A DNA stretch of 9,149 bases from JAAZMF01 sp036786445 (GTDB lineage: Bacteria; Bacillota; Limnochordia; DTU087). Positions 1 through 5,328 of this stretch are shown here, piece after piece; position 1 is the stretch's first letter; every line of letters begins with the position of its first letter. The DNA lies in the NCBI GenBank assembly GCA_036786445.1, contig DAIQRD010000102.1, positions 1 to 9,149 on the forward strand, in the 5' to 3' direction. The position numbers and the translations under genes are program-made. The notes beneath the pieces are model-generated. The model was given only the letters and a program-made list of their open reading frames with translations, had not been told where the DNA came from and ran no database searches.

Positions 1-289
1 ATTCATCCGGTATCTCCTCGAATTTGCCCATGAGGAAACTCATGTAAGCAACACCGGCTCTAATACTGGCTTCGGGATCATGGGGATTGCCTTGCCCCCA
101 CTCCCTCCATGCGCTAGGCATAAACTGCATAAGTCCCCTTGCACCTTGAGACGATACTGCCTGTGGCCTGCCTTCGGACTCAGCTAGCATCTGCCGCTTG
201 ATGAGACGCCAATCCAGCCCATACTCATCGGCATGACGCCTAATTAACTCATCATACCGTTCTGATGCTGTTCTGCCACCGGAGAACAC
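1..289 (-). CDS. Lytic transglycosylase, SLT/lysozyme-like domain (3' end beyond window)
   Basis: The reverse strand encodes an SLT-type lytic transglycosylase, which cleaves the MurNAc-GlcNAc bond of peptidoglycan. Visible motifs are YGLDWRLIKRQMLAESEGRP (about residues 23-42, with the expected catalytic Glu at about 37) and the family hallmark SSQGARGLMQFMPSAW (about 46-61), followed by a helix with GVAYMSFL. I chose GTG at 289 because GGAGG (297-301) lies 7 nt upstream. The frame is open back to a TAG at 464-466 but contains no ATG there; TTG at 358 has no ribosome binding site. With the GTG start there is no signal peptide, so the protein would be a compact cytoplasmic, spore-associated or phage-like enzyme. 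The gene runs off the left edge. It is divergent from the LysM gene, so both neighbours act on or bind peptidoglycan. The family call is firm; the start is moderately sure. Confidence 0.85.
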   Translation of the reverse strand, partial: MFSGGRTASERYDELIRRHADEYGLDWRLIKRQMLAESEGRPQAVSSQGARGLMQFMPSAWREWGQGNPHDPEASIRAGVAYMSFLMGKFEEIPDE

Positions 290-479
290 ATCCTTACCTC
301 CCCCATAGGATACTAATTCAGCATATTCAGGGGCTGACCAAATAGAACAGGCTATCAATGGGCTTGGAGTAGACCATCCACTACCGAGAATCCGTTCCCG
401 GAAATCCGAAAAGGTAGCATTCTGAATAGGAGTTGAATACTGTGTAGCATTGATGTAGCAAATCTAGGGAGGTGATACT

Positions 480-1007
480 GTGAGTATTTCTTGCCCACCG
501 GGGTCATCACAGTATTTTGTGAGCTCAGGGGACACGTTTTTTAGCATAGCCAGAAGCTTCAACACGACGACAGAAGCGCTAGCTGCAGCAAATCCAGGTG
601 TAAACGCTAACAATCTTCAAGTAGGTCGGCTTATTTGCATTCCAGCAGGAGCACGTCCCCCATCGACATGCCCGGGACGAGTGTACACAGTGCGCAGTGG
701 CGACACTATGTTTACCATTGCACAAGCTCAAGGAGTCTCATTGGATGCGCTGAGAGCAGCCAACCCAGCGGTTGATCCCAACCGCCTGTCCATAGGGCAG
801 CTCATCTGCATTCCAACCGGACCAGCTCCTGCCCCTGCTCCTGGTGCCTGTCCACCCAATACCTCACCATATACAGTGAGGTCGGGAGATACTTTCTTTG
901 CACTGGCACAGCGCTTTGGCACCACTGTCGAGGCCCTACGGCGAGCTAACCCTAATGTCAATCCCAACGCACTCCAAATCGGACAGAGGTTATGCATACC
1001 ACGCTAG
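480..1007 (+). CDS. Triple LysM-domain peptidoglycan-binding protein
   Basis: This 175-residue protein is almost entirely three LysM domains (about residues 11-55, 68-112 and 130-174). Each has the pattern Y-x-V-x-SGDT-x-F/M-x-x-(I/L)A, then A-NP-x-V, then L-x-(I/V)G-x-x-(I/L)C-IP. LysM binds the GlcNAc-MurNAc backbone of peptidoglycan, cortex or chitin. Each repeat is bracketed by one Cys shortly before it and one in the closing C-I-P (C5/C53, C64/C110, C124/C172), suggesting one disulphide per domain. A PAPAPAPG linker precedes the third repeat. There is no signal peptide or catalytic domain, which fits spore coat or cortex LysM proteins made in the mother cell; that role is inference. The GTG start is set by GGGAGGTGAT just upstream (467-476). 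It is divergent from the transglycosylase gene and convergent with the Gfo/Idh gene. Confidence 0.9.
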   Translation: MSISCPPGSSQYFVSSGDTFFSIARSFNTTTEALAAANPGVNANNLQVGRLICIPAGARPPSTCPGRVYTVRSGDTMFTIAQAQGVSLDALRAANPAVDPNRLSIGQLICIPTGPAPAPAPGACPPNTSPYTVRSGDTFFALAQRFGTTVEALRRANPNVNPNALQIGQRLCIPR

Positions 1008-1010
1008 AGA

Positions 1011-1063
1011 GGTGCTCCCAGGCTTGAGACACCATGGCAACGGCCATAGCCTAGGGGAGCTCC
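1011..1063 (+). terminator. Long hairpin immediately after the LysM gene, no U tract
   Basis: Starting 3 nt after the LysM stop, 1011-1019 (GGTGCTCCC) pairs with 1055-1063 with one mismatch. The stem continues as AGGCT (1020-1024) with AGCCT (1048-1052), and after a 9-nt bulge ATGGC (1034-1038) pairs with GCCAT (1043-1047) around an AACG loop. About 18 base pairs form in all. No run of T follows on either side, so it is a terminator or 3'-end stabiliser by position and structure only. Confidence 0.5.
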
Positions 1064-1077
1064 ACATACCAACACCA

Positions 1078-1120
1078 AGGCCGGATCCTTTAAGTGCTTG
1101 GCACTTACTAGAACCGGCCT
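1078..1120. terminator. Second hairpin between convergent genes
   Basis: The outer stem AGGCCGG (1078-1084) pairs with CCGGCCT (1114-1120). The inner stem TAAGTGC (1091-1097) pairs with GCACTTA (1101-1107) around a 3-nt loop. A 6/6-nt internal loop separates the stems. It lies between the convergent LysM and Gfo/Idh ends and could serve both strands. There is no T run, so the terminator role is inferred from position. Confidence 0.4.
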
Positions 1121-1166
1121 GTACTCATTTCACCAAATCTGTAAAACGGCCCACTACCTACGAAAC

Positions 1167-2192
1167 CTATTTGATACTCACTAAAGCCCCCCGGCTATCA
1201 GCAGACTTTAGCTCTGCCTCTGCGATCCGAATTGTCTCCATGGTACTTTCTGGGGTAGCAACAGTTATAGGTGTTCCATTGAGGATGGCGTCGGCGAAAT
1301 ACTTAATCTCCCGGTAATATCCCATGTCAAGTGAGAGCTCTGGGGCAAATCCCTTACCATTCTTGGGGTTTTCAGTTAGAATCCCCTTTTCAAAAACCAG
1401 ATTCCCCTTCTCGAAGTTTACACGGAAGACCATATCAAAGCCAAAGTCACCTTCTAGCGTCCAGTCATCTTGAGCATTAATCACCTTACCGTCATCATAG
1501 ACGTAGTTGGTGGAAACTGCATCATAGCCACTACCTGGTATAATATTGCGAGCGAGGGTGGAGACCTTTTCGGGTTTCCCAAATAGCCAATTAATGGTAT
1601 CCACATCGTGAATATGTTGGTCAAGCAAGCACCCACCACTCTTATCTTTGGTCAAGAGCCAATTCTGATACGACCAACGGGGTGGCGCGCCGCCCCGGAA
1701 AAAGTACCCAGAGACCACTCTACCAAGGCGATTTGATTCTACAGTCTCCTTGAGGTACTCGTACGCGGGCCAGAACCGCAAGCACTGACCGATCATGAGC
1801 TTCCTATCCTTTTTCTTTGCCGCATCCACCATCTGCTGACACTCAGCGGATGTCAAAGCCATGGGTTTTTCGCACAAGACGTGGAGCCCTTTATTCAACG
1901 CCTTGACAGAGGCCTCCGCGTGCAAATACGTGGGCAAGGCAATATCTACATAGTCCAGTTCCTCTTGCTTCAACATTTCATCTATATCACTATAAAGGTT
2001 GTACTTGCTGAAATCGTAAGTGCCTGTACCCACATCGATATTACCCTTGACGAAGATATTCTTGAACTTATCGGGATCAATGTCACAGATAGCAGTAAGT
2101 TTAACAGGAAAGCCTTCTTCCTCCAGGCGCAGGTAATTGTCCAAATGCCCCCGGCCCATGAATCCGATACCCACCAGCCCCACCTTAAGCAC
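1167..2192 (-). CDS. Gfo/Idh/MocA-family NAD(P)-dependent oxidoreductase
   Basis: The enzyme has an N-terminal Rossmann fold with the dinucleotide-binding loop VGIGFMGRGH directly at the start, and the family EKP motif (CEKPMA, residues about 108-110) carrying the substrate-contacting Lys. The C-terminal domain has GGCLLDQHIHDVDTINWLFG, in which the usual D-x-G-x-H-x-x-D becomes D-Q-H-I-H-D-V-D with the catalytic-type His kept. Relatives oxidise or reduce sugar, inositol or N-acetylhexosamine hydroxyls; the substrate here is unknown. I chose GTG at 2192 (341 aa) over ATG at 2207: AGGGGTGA sits 5 nt before the GTG, no ribosome binding site precedes the ATG, and homologues typically start right before the KVGLVG strand. 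The gene lies downstream of the ABC-F gene on the same strand after a 160-nt gap, so co-transcription is possible. Confidence 0.88.
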   Translation of the reverse strand: MLKVGLVGIGFMGRGHLDNYLRLEEEGFPVKLTAICDIDPDKFKNIFVKGNIDVGTGTYDFSKYNLYSDIDEMLKQEELDYVDIALPTYLHAEASVKALNKGLHVLCEKPMALTSAECQQMVDAAKKKDRKLMIGQCLRFWPAYEYLKETVESNRLGRVVSGYFFRGGAPPRWSYQNWLLTKDKSGGCLLDQHIHDVDTINWLFGKPEKVSTLARNIIPGSGYDAVSTNYVYDDGKVINAQDDWTLEGDFGFDMVFRVNFEKGNLVFEKGILTENPKNGKGFAPELSLDMGYYREIKYFADAILNGTPITVATPESTMETIRIAEAELKSADSRGALVSIK

Positions 2193-2354
2193 AGCTTCAC
2201 CCCTCATGATATTTTGGATTGAGCTCCAAAGAGCAGCGTTTCCTCACAATCAGTATTCATCCTACTCAAAAGAATTTCCTGCTGTCCCTTTGGCTCCCAA
2301 TAGTCGCGGTTGTCCGGTTCATCTCACAAATCGCTTTTGCCTAGCATGCTTTTC

Positions 2355-4075
2355 CTAGGACCGTAGGCGCCTAGCGATCTCCAGGAACTCCCTTTCCACT
2401 TCTGCATAGGCTGGCTCTTCCTTAGGCAGCATCCCCAGATCGGAACTGAGCTGCGCTAACCTCGTTTCCAGCAACAGGCGCTCCTCAAACGAAGGCTTCC
2501 CTGGTTCCACACCATGGGCCGCTTGGTGCCTCGTTTGCTTGGCTTCATATTCGCCAAATCCGCCTGGGTAAGCAACCACCCCACCTTTCTCCAAGGCAAT
2601 GACCTTATTCGCAACCTTGCGCAGTAAATATCTGTCATGGGACACTAGTACCAAAGTGCCGTCATATGCCACGAGAGCATCCTCCAGCTTTTCCCTAGAA
2701 GGTAGATCGAGGTGATCTGTAGGTTCATCCAACAGCAAAAGGCTGAAACTAGCTAAGAGCAATTTGACCATGGCGACCCGCTTCTGTTCCCCGACACTGA
2801 GTACACCAATACAAAGGCAAGGACCTTTTTGAACAGCAATCTCGCCAAAAAGGTCCTTGCCTTTGTAATCTGCTCCTGGGTTTGCTGTGGAAGCACACTC
2901 AATATCTCGGCGAAGACTGTGTTATCGGTTTTTAGCTCACCCATCTCTTGGTCCAAATACCCCATGGAAGCGCTAGGTGATATCCAGAGCCTACCTTGGC
3001 TATGCTCTTCTCTTCCCAAAATCATTTTCAAGAGAGTGGTCTTACCGGCACCATTAGGACCGATGAGGGCGATCTTGTCACCTCTTATTATAGAGAAATT
3101 GCCATGGGCGAAAAGCACTTTACCGTAGGATTTGCCCAGATCTTCGGCAACAACCAGCCGTCTCCCCCTGTCCATAGTCTCAAAGCCTGCCAAGGATATG
3201 CTTTTCTCCGCCTGGGGCTTGGCTACACTTGATGCTTTCATGGACTCCAAGCGCTTCACATGAGCCTTGGCCGTCTTAGCCAGTTTCTTAGCTTTGCGGC
3301 GATAGAAATCGTGCTGACCGGCATCTCGATGGCTTTGCTCAAATCGCCGCATCTGCTGATCAATGGTAGCCTCTAACCGCCTGATTCTTCGCTGATCCGC
3401 CTCATATTCAGCCATTTGCTGGGCAGCCGTCTTGGCTTTAGACTCCCGGTAAGCAGTATAGTTGCCTGCATACTCGGTGATACCATTACGATCTAGCTCC
3501 AGCACTCGAGATACTACATTATCCAAAAACGCTCGATCATGGGAGACCATGAAGATACAGCCATAGTAGCCATGAACAAAACTTTCTAGCCACTCCAAGG
3601 CTGCCATATCCAGGTGATTGGTGGGTTCGTCAAGGAGAAGCAGATCTGGTTGGGAAAGCCACACCTTGGCCAACGCCAATCTGGTCTTTTGGCCACCACT
3701 GAGATGCTCTACAGGAAGCTGTCCCTCAGCCTCACCAAAGCCAAAGCGACTAATCGCTTCAGACGGCGTACCCCGGGCTAGCACACCTAGCTGCATCACC
3801 TCTTGGGTGAGAACCTCCCATGGCGTACATAGTTCGAATTTGGGCATTTGGGGCACATACCGACATAGTAATGGCTCCTGCAGTTGTGTCACTATACCTG
3901 CATCAGGTTCTTCTAGGTTGGCGAGAATCTTGAGTAATGTAGACTTACCTATGCCATTGGGGCCCACAAGGGCCACTTTCTCCCCGGCCTTGAGCAGCAG
4001 ATTGACATGGGCAAATATCTGATGAAAACCATATGATTTGGCGAGATCATCTGCCCGGAGAATTGGGCTGTGCAT
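2355..4075 (-). pseudogene. ABC-F ATPase (ribosome-protection/translation-factor type), disrupted by a -1 frameshift
   Basis: The gene encodes a soluble tandem ATPase without membrane segments, the ABC-F plan for proteins that act in the ribosomal E site, including antibiotic ribosome-protection proteins. Domain 1 has Walker A GPNGIGKST (residues 38-46), signature LSGGQ (125-129), LLLLDEPTNHLD (145-156) and SHDR. A basic, Gln/Glu-rich linker (about 206-300) follows, then the second Walker A GPNGAGKTT (339-347). After LARLLF (residue 415) the frame is lost and stops at 2753. The rest (GVLSVGEQKR, LLLLDEPTDHLD, SHDR, C-terminal tail) continues in the -1 frame to 2355. The combined length of about 570 residues is normal, so this is one broken gene. 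The break lies in one arm of a perfect palindrome. The second signature reads LSVGE instead of LSGGE. The only Shine-Dalgarno-like run, GGGGG, lies in the upstream terminator. The resistance role is inferred from family and leader. Confidence 0.85.
2810..2867. repeat. 22-bp perfect inverted repeat inside the ABC-F gene
   Basis: Arms at 2810-2831 and 2846-2867 are exact reverse complements around a 14-nt loop (2832-2845). On the coding strand the first arm encodes TKARTFL, which fits the conserved stretch of ABC-F domain 2. The second arm occupies the short segment between LLF and GVLS, where relatives usually carry a KGxDVxK-like sequence, and it is where the reading frame changes. This suggests the second arm was copied from the first. 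Confidence 0.85.
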
Positions 4076-4077
4076 AC

Positions 4078-4104
4078 AAAGAAACCCCCTTCACTGATGG
4101 GGGT
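4078..4104 (-). terminator. Intrinsic terminator (attenuator) directly before the ABC-F start codon
   Basis: On the minus strand ACCCCC (4104-4099) pairs with GGGGGT (4089-4084) around a 9-nt loop that can pair further (TC/GA), followed by a TTTCTTT tract ending 2 nt before the ATG at 4075. The GGGGG of the 3' arm sits 9 nt before the ATG and is the only Shine-Dalgarno-like run there, so the hairpin would both terminate transcription and hide the ribosome binding site. Confidence 0.72.
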
Positions 4105-4149
4105 GAGATTGCAGTCGGCTTTCCGCGAAACCTTGCCTTAAGCGAAAAC

Positions 4150-4194
4150 CTATGCAAATAGCAGCAGTGGCACCAAGCCACCGTCTGCAATCAT
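4150..4194 (-). CDS. Possible second leader ORF (14 codons)
   Basis: An ATG-to-TAG frame encodes MIADGGLVPLLLFA. It overlaps the strand (4181-4190) that competes with the antiterminator and a 7-bp hairpin (CGGTGGC with GCCACTG). No good ribosome binding site precedes it. A frame starting at 4201 runs further, into the terminator loop. It may be chance; it is listed because of its position in the attenuator. Confidence 0.22.
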   Translation of the reverse strand: MIADGGLVPLLLFA

Positions 4195-4283
4195 GAATCA
4201 TCTTACTAAGATCTTACCGAAATCCCCAAATGGGGGGATCCGGCCCATGCGAAACAGCCGAACAACCTGCCAATCTCACCACG

Positions 4284-4319
4284 CTATTGGATTGAATTGG
4301 GTTGCAGGCGAATGCGCAT
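4284..4319 (-). CDS. Leader peptide ORF MRIRLQPNSIQ upstream of the ABC-F gene
   Basis: This is an 11-codon ORF (ATG to TAG) with the ribosome binding site AGAGGAGT (4332-4325), its AGGAG core 6 nt before the ATG. It starts about 37 nt after the predicted transcription start. Codons 2-4 encode Arg-Ile-Arg. Macrolide-bound ribosomes are known to stall at +X+ motifs, and the ErmD leader stalls at Met-Arg-Leu-Arg, so MRIR is a close match. Its codons 6-8 form the 5' side of the stem that hides the antiterminator strand, so stalling here would favour read-through into the ABC-F gene. The ORF and its ribosome binding site are seen; drug sensing is inferred. Confidence 0.6.
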   Translation of the reverse strand: MRIRLQPNSIQ

Positions 4320-4362
4320 GGCTTACTCCTCTCTGTTCCGTACAATTCACATCGTCGACTAT

Positions 4363-4390
4363 AGTCTACCATAATCTCAGAGAAGATCAA
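4363..4390 (-). promoter_or_regulatory. Predicted promoter of the ABC-F leader
   Basis: On the minus strand, -35 TTGATC (4390-4385), a 16-nt spacer, and an extended -10 TGG-TAGACT (4371-4363). Start would be near 4356, about 25 nt before the leader-ORF ribosome binding site. Each box matches 4 of 6 consensus bases, helped by the TG motif. An overlapping TATAGT (4363-4358) is an alternative -10 without a matching -35. Confidence 0.42.
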
Positions 4391-4733
4391 CCAATTTCGC
4401 CCAAACAGGACTTCACAACGCCATGGGCGAATCTAGTGTTACTTACGGGGAGCAACTGAGTTAGTGCATGCCCGCGGGGATAGAGGACACACGAGCAGGA
4501 TTGCCTAATGCAGATTCAGCATTGATCGCAGAAAGAGGAAAACTCACATGACGGGAACAATGATCAACGGGGTCTGTTGCTGATATGCTGCCTGCCATAG
4601 TTGTCGCTGTGATCCTGGCGCGGATGATCCCCTAGCCCTAGACCCCATTCCTGTCGATTGAACGCCATCCCGGCACACAATGGCGACGAACCAGGGGCAA
4701 GCCCCCATCAAACCTATAGAAGGAGTGATCCTA
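4391..4733. other. Intergenic region between the divergent ABC-F leader and the pyruvate-kinase-like gene
   Basis: No substantial gene is evident. A 17-nt dyad AATGCAGATTCAGCATT lies at 4507-4523 (possible operator). A very short ORF with a ribosome binding site lies at 4548-4583. GGGGTCT (4569-4575) can pair with AGACCCC (4640-4646). ATG at 4680 is in frame with the downstream gene but lacks a ribosome binding site. No convincing plus-strand promoter and no recognisable riboswitch or T-box core was found. Confidence 0.5.
4548..4583 (+). CDS. Possible short upstream ORF before the pyruvate-kinase-like gene
   Basis: ATG to TGA, 11 codons (MTGTMINGVCC), with AGAGGA (4534-4539) 8 nt upstream. 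Its codons 8-10 contain GGGGTCT, which can pair with AGACCCC at 4640-4646, so translation could affect leader folding. No terminator-like hairpin with a T tract follows, so a regulatory role is speculative and chance occurrence is possible. Confidence 0.25.
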   Translation: MTGTMINGVCC

Positions 4734-5288
4734 TTGGTATGGGAAACAGCTGGACCTGAGAATACACTGGAGACGCTGAAGGTAGCGATTGCGAAAGCAA
4801 AGGAGGCCAGTATTCCATGGTTAGTGATTGCATCTAATACTGGCGCAACAGTAAGGAAGGCATTGGAACTTGGCGCTGAGGGGCATTCCATCGTGTGTGT
4901 AACTCACCACGTGGGATTCCGGGGCCCGGGTGTTGATGAAATGCCGCGGAATGAGCGAGCCTACCTGCAAGAACATGGAGTGAAAGTCCTGACAACTACT
5001 CACGTTCTAGCAGGTGTGGATAGGAGTGTCCGCACCAAGTTCGGCGGTATCTATCCGCCGGAGATCATGGCCTGTGCCTTGCGAATGCTGGGACAAGGTG
5101 TGAAAGTCTGTGTTGAGATCTCTGTCATGGCCCTAGATGCAGGCCTGATTCCCCATGGAGAAAGGATTGTAGCAGTGGGCGGAACTAGTTCCGGCGCTGA
5201 CACGGCTGCCATTGTCCTTCCCGAGCATTCCAATAATCTCTTCGACCTTAAAGTAGAAGAGATCCTCTGCAAGCCCCGGACCTGGTAG
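4734..5288 (+). CDS. Stand-alone pyruvate kinase C-terminal (alpha/beta)-like domain protein
   Basis: A 184-residue protein resembling the pyruvate kinase C-terminal domain, with no catalytic barrel. It opens VWETAGPENTLETLKVAI, has a central VIASNTGATVRKALEL strand-turn-helix, and ends with GTSSGADTAAIVLP (about residues 150-163), the glycine-rich loop that in such domains can bind phosphorylated ligands. Proteins of this size and plan exist in anaerobic Firmicutes and archaea; their function is not established. I chose TTG at 4734 because AGGAG (4721-4725) lies 8 nt upstream and homologues start with the equivalent of M-x-(F/W)-E-x-x-G-x-x-NT. The in-frame ATG at 4680 has no ribosome binding site. 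The gene is alone on the plus strand, divergent from the ABC-F leader and convergent with the aldo/keto reductase gene. Confidence 0.75.
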   Translation: MVWETAGPENTLETLKVAIAKAKEASIPWLVIASNTGATVRKALELGAEGHSIVCVTHHVGFRGPGVDEMPRNERAYLQEHGVKVLTTTHVLAGVDRSVRTKFGGIYPPEIMACALRMLGQGVKVCVEISVMALDAGLIPHGERIVAVGGTSSGADTAAIVLPEHSNNLFDLKVEEILCKPRTW

Positions 5289-5296
5289 TATATTGG

Positions 5297-5328
5297 CAGG
5301 GGAGATCAAGCCGGTGTGATCTCCCCTG
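5297..5328. terminator. 12-bp perfect inverted repeat at a convergent gene junction
   Basis: CAGGGGAGATCA (5297-5308) and TGATCTCCCCTG (5317-5328) are perfect reverse complements with an 8-nt loop. It begins 8 nt after the stop of the pyruvate-kinase-like gene and contains the TGA stop of the aldo/keto reductase gene (5306-5308). It is positioned as a bidirectional terminator, but no T run follows on either strand. Confidence 0.55.

Larger units (their letters stand above)
4076..4356 (-). promoter_or_regulatory. Transcription-attenuation leader of the ABC-F gene
   Basis: Alternative pairings are visible on the minus-strand RNA. Antiterminator: GGTGAGATTG (4280-4271) pairs perfectly with CAATCTCACC (4111-4102), plus 3 bp after a bulged G; this consumes part of the terminator 5' arm. 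Competitor: TTGCAGACGG (4190-4181) pairs 9/10 with CCGACTGCAA (4118-4109). Sequestering stem: CAACCCAAT in the leader ORF (4304-4296) pairs with ATTG (4274-4271) and GGTTG (4267-4263), hiding the antiterminator strand. A ribosome stalled early in the leader ORF would cover 4304-4296 and free it. Smaller hairpins sit at 4222-4239 (ATCCCC/GGGGAT) and about 4165-4183. This is the logic of ribosome-mediated attenuation known for erm and ABC-F resistance genes. The pairings are seen; the switching is inferred. Confidence 0.65.

Noticed and set aside
433..461. LysM promoter TTGAAT - 17 nt - TAGCAA
   Set aside because: The -10 is weak, and the implied start would fall on the ribosome binding site, leaving no leader.
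898..1317. 139-codon plus-strand ORF overlapping the LysM and Gfo/Idh genes
   Set aside because: Out-of-frame shadow of two well-supported genes.
2193..2207. ATG at 2207 as the Gfo/Idh start
   Set aside because: The codons lie over the AGGGGTGA that serves the GTG at 2192, and no ribosome binding site precedes the ATG.
2355..2771. Separate small gene starting at Met-Val-Lys-Leu-Leu
   Set aside because: It lacks a ribosome binding site, starts in the middle of an ATPase domain, and is the C-terminal continuation of the upstream ABC-F frame.
2840..2860. Programmed -1 frameshift at C-AAA-AAG in the ABC-F gene
   Set aside because: The shift direction fits, but the heptamer is not the ideal A-AAA-AAG. 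The palindrome would be unwound by the ribosome at that point rather than lie downstream, no upstream Shine-Dalgarno stimulator is seen, and the segment does not match the family linker. Mutation is simpler.
4193..4459. 88-codon plus-strand ORF opposite the ABC-F leader
   Set aside because: It has no ribosome binding site, no recognisable domain, and overlaps the leader elements on the other strand.
4584..4733. T-box or metabolite riboswitch before the pyruvate-kinase-like gene
   Set aside because: No T-box core sequence or other known riboswitch motif was found, and no terminator or sequestering hairpin with clear logic.
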